This document shows positions 22,738-33,383 of a stretch of DNA of 64,000 bases, in pieces (the first letter of the stretch is position 1; each line of letters begins with the position of its first letter). This DNA is from Stenocarpella maydis. Taxonomy: Eukaryota; Ascomycota; Sordariomycetes; Diaporthales; Diaporthaceae. The notes under the pieces are model-generated. The model was not told the origin of the DNA and made no database searches. It saw only the letters and a program-made list of their open reading frames with translations. The stretch lies in NCBI GenBank assembly GCA_002270565.1, contig NQMI01000004.1, positions 687,065-751,064 on the forward strand. Direction: 5' to 3'. The translations under genes and the position numbers were made by a program.

Positions 22738-24405
22738 TCATTCACCGAATGGCGTGAACTTCTCCAGGTATGCCCTGGCGTGCTCCATCTCTCCCTCCAG
22801 TACCACCCTGTGATTATCACTCCTGATGCGAATTACACACTCAAACGGCTGAGGCCGAATGTTGAAGCCCTCCGTGTACTTGAGCGTGTCATAACTGCGA
22901 CCAGGGACTGGCTTGATATCGTACGCCCAGAGTAGCTTGGCCAAGGCAATATATAGCGAATTTGCAGCGAGATTTGCACCGGGGCATATTCGGCGGCCCC
23001 ACCCAAATGACGAGTGCCCGCTCTTGGAGGGATGGGCCTTCCCACCAAGCTCAAGGTCGTGTTTCTCGCCTGTGTAGATGGTTGCTGGGGGAGCTCGCTT
23101 GGCTCTCGCAGCGATGTTTTCATCCAGGAAGCGCAATGGGTTGAAATGGTGAGGATTGGGGTAGTACTCCTCGTTCAGGTTGATAGCCCACGAGTTGCCC
23201 AGGACCGTTGTCCCAGCTGGGATGTAGTAGCCTTCGTAGTGATCATCCTCCGTGGACGCGTGAGGCGTGCCACCCAACACGGCAACTGGTCTCCACCGGA
23301 GGACCTCTTTGACCAGCGCTCTGATATAAGGTAGATTTGCCTCGTCCTCAAACGCTGGCGTCCGATCCGGGCCAACCACGGCGTCCAGCTCCGCGTGAGC
23401 AGCCTCGAGCGTTTCCGGGTGGGTGATTAGGGCCAGAAAAGCCGTGCACATTGTTGATGCCGTGGTGTCTGATCCTGCACCGAACAGGGAAGCCGGGACG
23501 AAGGAGAAATCGCGATCTGACAGGGGGATATTTTCCGTTTCCCGCATCTCCAGCAACATCTTACACAGCGAGTCTGGCAGCGACTCCTTTGAGGATTCGT
23601 TTGCGGCCCTGGCGATGTCCCCCCTCACCACGTCGACCAGGTCCATATTCGCCGCAGCCTCTCTCTGTCCATGCATCTTGATATCTTTCTTCCAAGGTGC
23701 GAGAATATCAGGAACGTATTTAAGCGCGGGTATGGTCTCGACCAGATATCTGCCAGGCACATTCAGCGAGGCAGAGTAATGCATGAATTCGAAGCGTTGG
23801 CCGATGACCTTGGCGTTCAGCGAATCGATGCGATGTCCATACGCCACACAGAACACCACGCTCGAGGTGAAGGTCTCAATGAGCTTGACATAATCAGCCG
23901 GGCGGCTCAGGAGCCCGTATGCGAGCCGAGACGCCTCGGCCTCCTGAACCGGCTTGTAAAGGCGCAGGGCCTTGGGCGTGAGGGCGAGGTGCAGCAGCCT
24001 GCGGCGGACACTCCACTCCTTCCCGTAGGGCTTCACGAGAATGCTAGCTCCATCCCAGAGAAGCTCGCCCATGGCCACCATGCGAGGCCGGCTGGAGTAC
24101 TTGCTGCTTCTGGTCTCCATCAGCTCCGTCGCAATGGCCGGATCCGAGATGATGACGGTGGGCCGGCGGCCGATCCAGATGGTGTAGATGGGGCCGTACT
24201 TCTTGGACCACTCCTGGAACTGCACCCAGGGTTTTGACTTTGGGAGCTGTAGTTTGTTGCCGATGAAGGGAAGAGGAGTAGGGCCGGGTGGCATGCGGAA
24301 CCAGGTCACAGCATCATAGAGGAGGGTGACTGCTGGCAGGGCGATCAGGAGCGAGAGCCAGACGTAGAGTGGCCATGCCGATGGATGTATAGAAATATCT
24401 GCCAT
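22738..24405 (-). CDS. Cytochrome P450 monooxygenase (intronless)
   Basis: One uninterrupted 555-codon frame, full length for a microsomal fungal P450. It has an N-terminal anchor (YVWLSLLIALPAVTLLYD), hinge MPPGPTPLPFIGN, I-helix AGSDTTAS, ExxR in KEVLRWRP, and the heme-binding loop FGWGRRICPGAN with the cysteine thiolate ligand. The PPGPxPxPxxGN hinge and ICPG loop resemble the group that includes O-methylsterigmatocystin oxidoreductase-like fungal P450s; the subfamily cannot be fixed by eye. It would sit in the ER membrane and use a P450 reductase. It is convergent with the TauD-like gene. Absence of introns is notable but not proof of transfer. Confidence 0.92.
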   Translation of the reverse strand: MADISIHPSAWPLYVWLSLLIALPAVTLLYDAVTWFRMPPGPTPLPFIGNKLQLPKSKPWVQFQEWSKKYGPIYTIWIGRRPTVIISDPAIATELMETRSSKYSSRPRMVAMGELLWDGASILVKPYGKEWSVRRRLLHLALTPKALRLYKPVQEAEASRLAYGLLSRPADYVKLIETFTSSVVFCVAYGHRIDSLNAKVIGQRFEFMHYSASLNVPGRYLVETIPALKYVPDILAPWKKDIKMHGQREAAANMDLVDVVRGDIARAANESSKESLPDSLCKMLLEMRETENIPLSDRDFSFVPASLFGAGSDTTASTMCTAFLALITHPETLEAAHAELDAVVGPDRTPAFEDEANLPYIRALVKEVLRWRPVAVLGGTPHASTEDDHYEGYYIPAGTTVLGNSWAINLNEEYYPNPHHFNPLRFLDENIAARAKRAPPATIYTGEKHDLELGGKAHPSKSGHSSFGWGRRICPGANLAANSLYIALAKLLWAYDIKPVPGRSYDTLKYTEGFNIRPQPFECVIRIRSDNHRVVLEGEMEHARAYLEKFTPFGE

Positions 24406-25161
24406 TCTGCTTCAGTCCCGCCCACTGTTTGAATGAGGATAGGGGTGTCTATTGCTGGAAGTTGGCGAGCAGTCGACAGCCAGCTTGAGGGGACACCGAC
24501 GAAAGGACCAGATGGGCTGAACGCCGCTCCATATCCATATTGGCGAGACTAGACGTCTGCGGAGGATCGACAGCCCGCTGAACCGCTAACGGGCTGAGGA
24601 GAGAATAGCTTCGTCCACCTGACAGAGCGCCTCACAGCCCTCGGCACTTGTAAACTTGTAATATCAGCTTAACCTGGGGAAAAGCTTTCCCCGCAAAGCC
24701 CCACAACCCAAGCCCACTACCCCGGACCCACCACAACTATACCCAGACGGTAAAACTCCGGTTCGCCTCCGACGTCAAAACATCTTGCGCGAAATGTCTC
24801 TGAGGAACGGCGCTGGCGATATCAGCGGCCATGCCGCACCGGCGTGAGTCCTAGGTACCCCTTCAGTCCCCGTCGAATGCGAATCTGGGCTGGCGAGGAC
24901 GCGAAGTCGCCGTTGTTGTGGCCTCGTAAATCTTGACACGACTTCGGCAATTCAAGTCAGAGCCAATTGACCAAATGGCTGTGCCAGCACTCGCTAAATC
25001 CACAAATGGTCTGGCAGTCGGTTTTATTTTCCGTTCACCTCCAAGTTCCACCTACCAGCTTCGTCTCAACTGAGGCTTTGGAAAGCTCTGGTGGCGGTAA
25101 AGCAGGGTATATGACCCAAGCCACCCGTAAAGCGCGAGTGTAATGATTCACCGCGGTTCAA
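24406..25161. other. P450 upstream region with a possible orphan first exon
   Basis: This holds the P450 promoter. On the plus strand, an ATG at 24794 opens MSLRNGAGDISGHAAP and runs straight into a strong donor-like GTGAGTCC at about 24844. It looks like a coding exon, but no continuation was found downstream. It may be a remnant of a deleted gene or chance. Confidence 0.3.
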
Positions 25162-25605
25162 TCAGTGGGGGCTGCCATTCAAAGACTGGCAAGCACTATA
25201 GGCACACATTTTCCCTGAATAAATGTCGTTATCCTTAACGATCCAGGCGAATGCTCTTTTCTTCACCCAGGTCTTAATTTTACTACGGAGATCCAAGTTG
25301 CGATCATGACTTTTGAATGGCTTCCAGAGATCGTGGACATACATGTATAGACACAAATAACTACCAATCGGTCGTACAGGTGTTTTGGCCGCATCTGGTA
25401 ATAAGCCTGTCTTAAAATAGAAAGGCTTTATGTTGAATGCTGTGGTGTCTTGACTTTCCACGGCATCTGAAGCCTTCCTTTTGTATTCTATCTCGGAGTT
25501 GATCAGCCAGTGAAAATGGATTCTTAACCGGCACAAACCTTCTGACCCTAGATTTCGAGAGCATTTATTTTGTGAGGAGGGATCCACTGGGAAGATTAGA
25601 GCCAA
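25162..25605 (-). CDS. Hypothetical 147-codon ORF (doubtful)
   Basis: The frame is rich in K, S and aromatic residues (e.g. YLCLYMYVHDLWKPFKSHDR). No domain, signal peptide or membrane segment is recognised. It is the longest frame in a gene-poor stretch between the P450 and a repeat array. It may be a spurious frame or a fragment of an unknown gene. Confidence 0.25.
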   Translation of the reverse strand: MALIFPVDPSSQNKCSRNLGSEGLCRLRIHFHWLINSEIEYKRKASDAVESQDTTAFNIKPFYFKTGLLPDAAKTPVRPIGSYLCLYMYVHDLWKPFKSHDRNLDLRSKIKTWVKKRAFAWIVKDNDIYSGKMCAYSACQSLNGSPH

Positions 25606-26215
25606 TTTCGAAAGGCAAACTGACGTAATTCATCGTCTATTTGCTGCAGTTAATACTAGCATTCCTCGTGGTGAACTGACGCTCTTTTCGCCAACCACCT
25701 GCATGCAGTTTAATATCACAAAAGCCGCGATTGATAGCATCAATTGCCTTTCCAATCCCACATTCGCCCGGAATTAACCATCGGTGAGACAAAGTTAACA
25801 GCTACACCAAGTAGTCACTACGCATGTGCGCGTCACAAGCAAACACATGTACACAGCCATAGGAAGAAAAAAAGAAAAGAAGTTTGGGAAGACGCGATTC
25901 TGAAAGTAGGACCATTTGCAGACGAAAAACTCGTATTTTGAGGGAACAGTCCGTATTTGGAGGTCCACGAGCCCTGCAAACCGCTCTACCCAGCTAAGCT
26001 ACCTTTCCAGTTGTCTGAAGTTGAGGGGATCTGATTGGACTATCAGTATCTGTCGCAGTGTTGATATGTTTATGGTTATATTCTTTGTTTGGGAGACCGA
26101 TTGTCCGTGTCGTGAGTAGCATGAGAAATACCTTGCGTGACGTGTGAAGAGCTCGATAACATGTCTACGTGTCCAGAGCCACTCGAAGCAAGACCCGCAG
26201 CTGCTATAGAGAAGG
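25606..26215. other. Intergenic, no gene recognised
   Basis: A short minus-strand segment at about 25960-26010 has a tRNA-like D-arm (GCTTAGCTGGGTAGAGC) but lacks a valid anticodon arm and T-arm. Otherwise nothing supported. Confidence 0.4.
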
Positions 26216-27275
26216 GTGTCACGATATAAGGCTAGGGGTACTATACGGGGTATACAGCACACTTTTGTCCTAATAATATAGTAGTCCTTTTCATATAACA
26301 GTTATAAGCCCAGGAGGTAAAACCAAGCTAACTGTAAGGGTTGTAAATATAAGCAGAATGAATAGGTATATGCAGCGGCTAAGTAGCGAAATAGTAGCAT
26401 ATAAGTGCTAAATTCTTAGGGAGATAAATATAACTAAACTTGCCCTTTTTCCCTCCTCCCTCTATCCATTCCTTCTTCCCCCCTTCTTATATAAGAATCC
26501 CTCCTTACTACTTTACTACTTTAAAGCTACTTATAACTTCTACCTTTATAATAAGCACCTTTAGTATAGTTTTAGGGTAAAACCTTTAATATATGATCTT
26601 CCTTAGCACTATTTGGGCTGTTCATTGCGTGCTAGTTGCTTCTTTATAGCGCCCCCATAGGGCCTTTGGGTGCCTTAACCTAGAGTGGCATACTGGACCC
26701 TGACACTAACTAACATAACCTATAACTTCCCCCTATTATTATATTCCCTAAAAGGTTGAGAGTTTAAGCAATTATTATACTAAGCTAGCACAAGTAAGGT
26801 TTTTCACTAACTTTCGCCTTATAAAAGAAGAATAAATCATATTAATCAGCTTACTCATTAATATTCCTTATGAACTAAGGGGTATATTATGATATAAGGC
26901 TAGGGGTACTATATAGGGTATATAGCATACTTCTATCCTAATAATATAGTAGTCTTTTTCATATAATAATTATAAACCCAGAAGGTAAAACCAAGCTAAC
27001 TAGCATAATTTATAACTTCCCCTTATTATTATATCCCCTAGGAGATTAAGAGTTTAAGCAATTATTATGCTAAGCTAGCACAAGTAAGGGTATTCACTGA
27101 TTTTCGCCTTATAAAAGAAGAACAAATCATATTAGTTAGCTTCCTTATTAGTATTCCTCGTGAACTAGGGGGTGTGTCACAATATAAGGCTAGGGTACTA
27201 TGCAGGGTGTGCGGCACACTTTTATCCTAATAGTAATTACAGTGGTCTTTTTCATGTGGCAAAGGGAAAGTAATG
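26216..27275. repeat. Tandem array of a 290 bp AT-rich repeat, 2.3 copies
   Basis: The motif ATATAAGGCTAGGG occurs at about 26222, 26892 and 27181 and is followed each time by GTACTAT, CACACTTTTGTCC-like and GTAGTCCTTTTCATAT-like sequence. The first unit is about 290 bp plus a 378 bp insertion (solo LTR and its target duplication). The second is 289 bp. The third is truncated after about 80 bp. The outer copies keep more C/G than the middle one, consistent with uneven RIP. No coding capacity. Confidence 0.75.
26333..26705. mobile_element. Solo LTR with 5 bp target-site duplication
   Basis: The 373 bp element starts TGTAAGGGTTG and ends CCCTGACA, the canonical TG...CA of LTRs. It is flanked by the direct repeat CTAAC at 26328-26332 and 26706-26710. 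The neighbouring repeat unit at about 26990-27010 has the uninterrupted sequence ACCAAGCTAACTAGCATAA, i.e. the empty site. This is what remains after LTR-LTR recombination of a retrotransposon. Strand is not determined. Confidence 0.85.
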
Positions 27276-27660
27276 CATGTGGAAGGCATATCTTTTTTCA
27301 TAAGCACGCATATTACTTTACAGACATTTGGTGCGCATGATCATCCAGATGAGTATGTATGTAAATTGAGACAGTTGGAAAGAATGACTTCTACAGATAT
27401 TCCCCAGTGGTATCCATCCAAACAATCTCCAGAGACCAAATCGAGTGTTTTGTATAACCCGGAAGCAAAACCAATCAATCGCCATAGTTTTACATGCGAC
27501 GCAGATCTCCGATGAGGACGAGAGCTGAAAGACGCCACAAAAGAAAAGTTGTGTCAAAAGAGCGTATCATCCCTCACACAGCAAGAGAACAGCCAACCGA
27601 ACAGGCCCAGCCTCCACAAATAACAAGGCTTCCTAGCATGTCATCTCTCTCCGTACCCAT
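27276..27660. other. Intergenic, 3' flank of the next gene
   Basis: GC content rises again after the repeat array. No gene or element supported. Confidence 0.4.
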
Positions 27661-29436
27661 CTAGAACGCCTGTCCCAGCGCCGGCTCCTGCAGCATAGTC
27701 CCGTTCGGCCCAGCGACGATCTCAAACTCCTGCGCCTTGCCGCTGACGCCCGCGAGGCTGAACGTGGGGCCCATGTTGACCTTCATGATGTTGGCCGACA
27801 CCGGCGGCTGGGGCGGCGACGACCTGGACGACGACGTCGTCGCGCCGGAGCTGGAGCTGTCGGATGTGTTCTGCCGGCGAGGGGCGCGCGGCGGCGCGAC
27901 AGTGATCGTCTTGACCTGGCCCGTTTTGATGCGCCGCAGGGCCGCGGGGACCGAGGGCAGGGACATGTCCTTCTTTGCAGAGCCGGCCTTGGCTTGGAAC
28001 TGTGTCTCCACCTGGGTCTTTGCGTCGGCCTGAGCCTGAGCCTGGGCCTGAGCCTGAGCCTGCACCTGGAGCTGGTATGCCTGCGCCTTGGACTCGGCCG
28101 CGAACATCCTCTCGAAGGCGGCTGCTGCTATCTCCTCGTCGTCATCATCGTTGGGGAACAGCCTCAGCACGGGTGCCTTGTTGTTGTGCGCGCGGGGTGT
28201 CCTTGGCCGTGGTGGATCCTCGACTAGACCCTCTCCTTTGGCGACGGAGACGGCATTGAGAGTCGCGGCGCCCTTGATCGGCGGGAAGGGGATGAGTCGC
28301 TGCTTAAAAGGCTCGACAGTGGTGTCGGCTTGACCTAGGCCGAGGCTGTCTTTCTGTAGGACGGGAGGGCTGATTGTGGGCCGCCATACCGAGGGAGAGT
28401 CGGACCTGTCGCTGCTCGACCCGCCCGTAGGACGGCGGCGCATCCTCCGGCCGCGATCGGGTGAGTCGCTGCCAGCTGTAGAGCGGGACCCGTTGCGGTC
28501 AATCCCGATGCTCCTCAGAGCCGCGTTCGCAAGGCTGTCTGCAATGCTCTCTTGAGGCGGAGAGCGTGTCGGACCTGCCTGCCTCTGCGGCCCCTGGCCG
28601 GTCTTGACAACAGCCCTGCTGGCATAAGATGAAGCAGTTGTGATAGACGCATTTGAGGGTTGCCGAGATGGCTGGCTTGGGCGGCTCGCTCCATTGCTTG
28701 ATGCCGAAGACGCGGATCCCGAGCGGAACCGTTCAGCAGTGGGCGGCCTTCCCTCCATGGCAGCGGCATTGGCTACCCTTGCTTTCTCCCGGATGGAGTC
28801 CAGCTCTCGCCGGCTACCGTCCCCGGGAGGAGTCGTCCGCAGAGCGCCGTCCATGCGGATCTGTGGAGGCGAACGGCTTGAGTCCCGACTGGAAGGTGGC
28901 GTGAGGGTAGCAGGTTGTGGGATAGGTAGCGGCTTTGGAAGATTCGGCTCCCGGGAGGGGGGGACATAGGTAGTTGCCGGGAGGGTGTAGTCAACACCTG
29001 ATGATTCGCCAGCCTTGGGGCCTCTGGACTTGGTGATGATGGATTCAGTGGCTGCCCGTTGGACCTGCATGCGGTTCATCCTGAGCGGTGCCGGGGCCAC
29101 ACCAGAGGGCCCGTCATCTGGAGCCATGTGGTGTCTTGGGAGACGCGAGTACTTGCCCGTGACGGCATCGTAGTGTGGTGCAGGAAGAACGGAGCGGCGT
29201 GAATGCGCAATCTCCAGAAGAGGTTGGTCATAGACCACGGGTATCTCTGCACATATAGGGCACGGCAGCGAGACCCAGGACTTGCCGGACTGGTCTGCCG
29301 TTGAGGCTTCCTCCTGCTCGTCAGGAGAGCACCAGTTCTTTAGATTGGCTTTGGCGCTACATTTCTCACGACGGATGAGATAGTGCCTCTCTGGCTCATC
29401 GCAGCGGTCGTAGCCGAGATAGGTGAACTTGCACAT
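27661..29436 (-). CDS. Hypothetical Ser/Pro-rich protein with Cys-containing N-terminus
   Basis: An intronless 591-aa frame. The N-terminus (MCKFTYLGYDRCDEPERHYL, then further cysteines and a CPIC pair at about residues 59-62) resembles the cysteine/histidine-bearing start of many uncharacterised fungal proteins and may bind zinc. The rest is low complexity and probably disordered: Ser/Pro/Arg-rich stretches, and a glutamine-alanine repeat (QVQAQAQAQAQAQAQ) at about residues 452-470. It shares a divergent upstream region with the kinase-like gene at 30669. Function unknown. Confidence 0.7.
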   Translation of the reverse strand: MCKFTYLGYDRCDEPERHYLIRREKCSAKANLKNWCSPDEQEEASTADQSGKSWVSLPCPICAEIPVVYDQPLLEIAHSRRSVLPAPHYDAVTGKYSRLPRHHMAPDDGPSGVAPAPLRMNRMQVQRAATESIITKSRGPKAGESSGVDYTLPATTYVPPSREPNLPKPLPIPQPATLTPPSSRDSSRSPPQIRMDGALRTTPPGDGSRRELDSIREKARVANAAAMEGRPPTAERFRSGSASSASSNGASRPSQPSRQPSNASITTASSYASRAVVKTGQGPQRQAGPTRSPPQESIADSLANAALRSIGIDRNGSRSTAGSDSPDRGRRMRRRPTGGSSSDRSDSPSVWRPTISPPVLQKDSLGLGQADTTVEPFKQRLIPFPPIKGAATLNAVSVAKGEGLVEDPPRPRTPRAHNNKAPVLRLFPNDDDDEEIAAAAFERMFAAESKAQAYQLQVQAQAQAQAQAQADAKTQVETQFQAKAGSAKKDMSLPSVPAALRRIKTGQVKTITVAPPRAPRRQNTSDSSSSGATTSSSRSSPPQPPVSANIMKVNMGPTFSLAGVSGKAQEFEIVAGPNGTMLQEPALGQAF

Positions 29437-30668
29437 TCCTGATTGTCTTCAACAAGAGTGCAGAAGTTGGTTGAGGAGGGGCTAGTAGGATACGACTGAG
29501 GCTGGGAATCAAACTCTGTTGCTACTGCTGGAGGGCTGAGTGGACCGTCTCTCCGCAGTGAAGTCTTGACACGGGGCATCGGGAGAGAAATGGATGAGAG
29601 AAAGAATGTTTCGGTGGCTGAAGTGGTCTGCCGTTTATTGTCATGGAGATGTTTCTCGTGCTGGACTATTATACTCCTGAGAAACACTTGCCTCTCGATC
29701 ACCCTTGCTGATCAAACCATGCGGCCCGGGCAGATTGGACGTGGTTAGCGAGCGGGGCCTGGCCGATCTGGCGAGCACGCAAGTGTCACCGATGCGGTCG
29801 CCGATGGGTGTGAAGCGGAGAATCAAACCACGCATGGGCATAGGCTGCGGTCTTGGGCAAGGCTGGCGTCTGGCACGCCGTGTCCAGCCAGAACAATGGG
29901 GGAGGGAGAGACACTTGCCGAACCTGCTACTTCCACCGACAGGGCCGCCGGAACACGAGAGTGACACGAGAGTGGATATATGAGACCAGAAAATGTCCTC
30001 GGCCCTGAGGCTCAAACGGCTGGTGCCGGAAGCAGCGGCCGTCTTTGTCGAGCAGGCGAGCAAAGCATTGGACACCAGGCACCGAGAGGTCGCTGGTCTG
30101 TTGCCGGGAACCACGGAGCCTGGGCTGTTGATATGGTCGAGCCCAGCCAGCCCCGGTTTGGAGCTCCCGGGCGAGGACCGCAGAGAGGGTGAGCAGTCGT
30201 TTCAAAGCAGGTGCGCAGGGCTGCTTCAAGCCAGCATGCATGGCGATGTGGTCTGGACATGGCCACGGTCGTGTCAGCCCCTGCACTAACGGGCGCTGCG
30301 TGAGAATCCGCGGTGCTGCTGTTAGTGGGCCGGCCGCCGGGTGACCACACCGTCCCCAGACCGGACCTGGCCTCTTCACAGGCTCGAAACCCCATTGGCA
30401 ATGGACTGTCCCAAGTCTGGCCTGTTATTATTAGAATGCTGCCTTGCAGTGACGATGGAGATTTTGGCAAACCGATTTCGGCTTTTTATCATCGGTATCG
30501 CCCCTGACATCTTGGTTTGATCGTTCGCGAAGATGAGTGATCCGCCAATGTATCAAAGGGGGCTTACGAGCCTCACTCAGGTTGCCCAAAATAATCTTCG
30601 AGAGAAAGAATCTCCTTCAAAACCGTTTGGGGCTGATCAGACAGCCTGCCGGATCTAGTTCAGCGAGA
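29437..30668. other. Divergent intergenic region
   Basis: About 1.2 kb between two divergent genes. Overlapping GC-rich frames occur on both strands without domain resemblance. An ATG at 30533 opens MSDPPMYQRGLTSLTQ and stays open for about 40 codons; it might be a 5' exon of the kinase-like gene, but I found no in-phase splice. Confidence 0.4.
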
Positions 30669-32303
30669 ATGGCGATGGAACGCACAGCCACGGTCGCATG
30701 GTTCCCGGACGCAACAGCCGAGTCACTGCCTCCAATGATGCTCGAGACTGATCCACGGCTTTCGTGTGAGCATCTTGAAGACCGCTCGGCTTCCGTTGTT
30801 TCAAACTCCAGCCAGTGCCCGGTGTACAAGTACAGCAACACCCTGGCATATAAGCCGGTCTGCAGAAAGCGGGAGACGAAGCTGATGGTGGTTGCCGGTG
30901 AACTCACACTCCCAGTCATCAGCAAGGTCGGGGTGGTTGATGACATGAGCGCACAGTGGTATCAGAAGGGTGCGTTGGTGGAGCTGGGGTATCCCATTGA
31001 CGTGACCAGGATCCTTCCGGCCGAGCGAGTCTCGATTGCGAAGCACATGATGATACTGGTGACCTCTCTGCATCGAAAGGGAATCCTGCACGGTAATATC
31101 AAGCCGGAGAACTTCGTCAAGCAGCCGGGAAGCGACACTCTGAAGTTGGTGGACTTCTTCTCTGCGCGGATGATAGACGACAGCGACCTGAACACCTGGC
31201 CTGGAGAGGCACCGTCGGCGGAATACACATCGCCGAATCAGTCCCCCGAGGACGAGGCCTCAACGCCGTTTGACGACTATTATGCCCTGGCCGTCTCCAT
31301 ATGGTCCGTCTTTTCTGGGGAGCGCCCCATGCTGGGTTTGTTCAACTCCAACGAAGGACACACCCCTGACATCAGCAAGATCACCGATGACGAGCTGTTT
31401 TGCAGCGTGGTCGATGTCCTACAAGAGGGTGGCCTGAAGCTGGATATCCCGGTGACCTTGGCTCGGCGCAACTCCATGAGCATCGATCCCAGCAACCGCG
31501 CCGTTTCGTTTCCCTTGAGCCTATTTGGCGCAGACCCGGACGATCTGGATGAACACAAGGGCGTCAAGTCGAAACCCCGTTTTTGTCCTCACTGCTTTGA
31601 GATAGCGATGTCGAATGCTGATAAGATCACCGGCAAGACCCCTAGGCCAGCTCCCGACTACCCAGAGTTCTGCCACCTGCGCAGGCCCACGCACGACGTG
31701 GGGGCTGCAAGTGATTATGCCTTGCAGTGGCTCGAGGGCCAAGAACTGGGAGGCGGGGTCGACAACCCACCATACCTCGAGGACATGCAGAGACCGCGCT
31801 CTGGCGAAGGCCACCTCAGGACCAAATCGCCCCCACGGAACTCGAATCTGCGTGTGAACACAAGCAACGACCAAGATGTCGAGAAGCCTCTGTGGTCAGG
31901 GGTGAGCGCCGCCACGGTCACGGCCGCTGATCAAGCCTCCGGGCGGGATCGGTCCAACACGGTGCGCGGCCCCTTTCCGGTTGCGCCGTCAGCATCAGAC
32001 GAAGGATACGAGTCCCTGGGGTGGGCAAGCAGCGGGGCAAACGAGATGCAGCCCAAGCAGCGTCCGCGAGGCTTGAGCTTTCAAAGGACTATGAGCGCCT
32101 GGTCAGAGTCGTCCGTGGGGTCAACAGCCGATGACAAGAGCGAATCGAGGGCAGACGGAGGCACTGAAGACTCGCGATCCAACTGTTCGTCGCCGCCACT
32201 CACGCCGATGCCGCTCAATCTCAAGCGGCTGCAGGTCACGTCGAGCTTTGAGAGTGTGAATCTGTCCGGGGCGGAGGGGGGCCGAAACGCAGGGGGCCAG
32301 TGA
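30669..32303 (+). CDS. Protein kinase-like protein, probable pseudokinase
   Basis: From the ATG at 30669 the frame gives 544 aa; upstream in the same frame the only start-like codon is a GTG. Residues about 130-245 form a kinase C-lobe. The catalytic loop reads ILHGNIKPENFV, where the HRD aspartate is replaced by asparagine. The DFG position reads LVDFFSAR. An APE-like APSAEYTSPN and a DDYYALAVSIWSVFSG helix follow. No glycine-rich loop is evident in the N-lobe. Loss of the catalytic aspartate predicts a pseudokinase or very weak activity. The C-terminal 200 residues are Ser-rich and probably disordered. Confidence 0.75.
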   Translation: MAMERTATVAWFPDATAESLPPMMLETDPRLSCEHLEDRSASVVSNSSQCPVYKYSNTLAYKPVCRKRETKLMVVAGELTLPVISKVGVVDDMSAQWYQKGALVELGYPIDVTRILPAERVSIAKHMMILVTSLHRKGILHGNIKPENFVKQPGSDTLKLVDFFSARMIDDSDLNTWPGEAPSAEYTSPNQSPEDEASTPFDDYYALAVSIWSVFSGERPMLGLFNSNEGHTPDISKITDDELFCSVVDVLQEGGLKLDIPVTLARRNSMSIDPSNRAVSFPLSLFGADPDDLDEHKGVKSKPRFCPHCFEIAMSNADKITGKTPRPAPDYPEFCHLRRPTHDVGAASDYALQWLEGQELGGGVDNPPYLEDMQRPRSGEGHLRTKSPPRNSNLRVNTSNDQDVEKPLWSGVSAATVTAADQASGRDRSNTVRGPFPVAPSASDEGYESLGWASSGANEMQPKQRPRGLSFQRTMSAWSESSVGSTADDKSESRADGGTEDSRSNCSSPPLTPMPLNLKRLQVTSSFESVNLSGAEGGRNAGGQ

Positions 32304-33383
32304 TGTCGACCATAATATGTAGGCAGGCCGTGGCGGGGCACAGGATGAAACGGGGGCGGGTTAGAAATGTGATCAATATGGGCAGCGTTCGGCGTTGGTA
32401 ATGAAAAGCAGCGGAGAAGTGCTAGAATTCGGAGTCTTGCTCGAGAATAGTAGATGTGTGGTGCCGAGACCACACAAGACCAGCACATATCGTCGTTGCC
32501 TCATCGTGAGAAATCGTTTGATCGCGACCAACTCTCAAGTAGGACAAGGGAAGTGAGATAAGAGCGGCCAGGGTTGGTGGAGCAATGGTCCATTGCACAT
32601 GCGATCCTAAATATAGGTCAGGCAGGATCACCGGCCGCAGTCGTGATGTGGCCTGTCCCGCGGCCTTCGGCACAAGCTGGCTGTGGCGGATGGGAAACAT
32701 ATGGCACAGCCCGAAAACGGGGAGCAGATCCGGCCCCGAAGGTGGCCTTCCGGAGCACGGCAAGCAGAATTTCCGAAAGGAGCCTCGGGCGCCGGGGTGG
32801 GTAGCCTTGTGCGGTTATCGATGCTCTGCTCTCCCTTTCTTGAAATGCCCGCTGCGGCCTTCACGCGAGAGCCATCGTAGGACCCCAGAACCAGTAGGTC
32901 ACCGGACGGGGCACTGCGCTGTCTCGGGTGCTGTGGCTCAGTGCGGTTTCTCACGCGCCCCAACTCATCGAGCCACAGTTCAGAGGTCGTCGCTAGGAGA
33001 GTTGGTTGAGAGCTGGTTGAGGAGCGTTACCTGGGATGTGGGGTCGCCTGTCGGTTAATTACCTATCACGGGGCTCGGAGACTTGAGCACGGAGGCAAAA
33101 TGCCAGGGCTGAAGCATTCAGGGGGGTTCGCCCCAGCTCGGCACGCCCTCAAGCTTGGTACGCCTCCGGAATGAGCCTCACAAGTCGCCAGGAGTTGGGA
33201 AAGGAGAAGTGGGAAAATGACAGACTTATTAAGCTAGGTAGGTATCAATATCCCATCATTGGCTGAAACTCAGCCGGCTTCGAGCCCGGCAACCGCAGAG
33301 ATACGGACTCCTAGGACCTGTTCCAAGACACCTGAAAACTCCACTGTAATACCGGTACATGCCCATTCGAAGAGTGAGTCCGC
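32304..33383. other. Intergenic, no gene recognised
   Basis: Several overlapping short frames at 32420-33060 on both strands lack domains or consistent splicing. Nothing supported. Confidence 0.45.

Noticed and set aside
25960..26010. tRNA-like D-arm on the minus strand
   Set aside because: No proper anticodon stem-loop and no T-arm consensus; at most a tRNA fragment.
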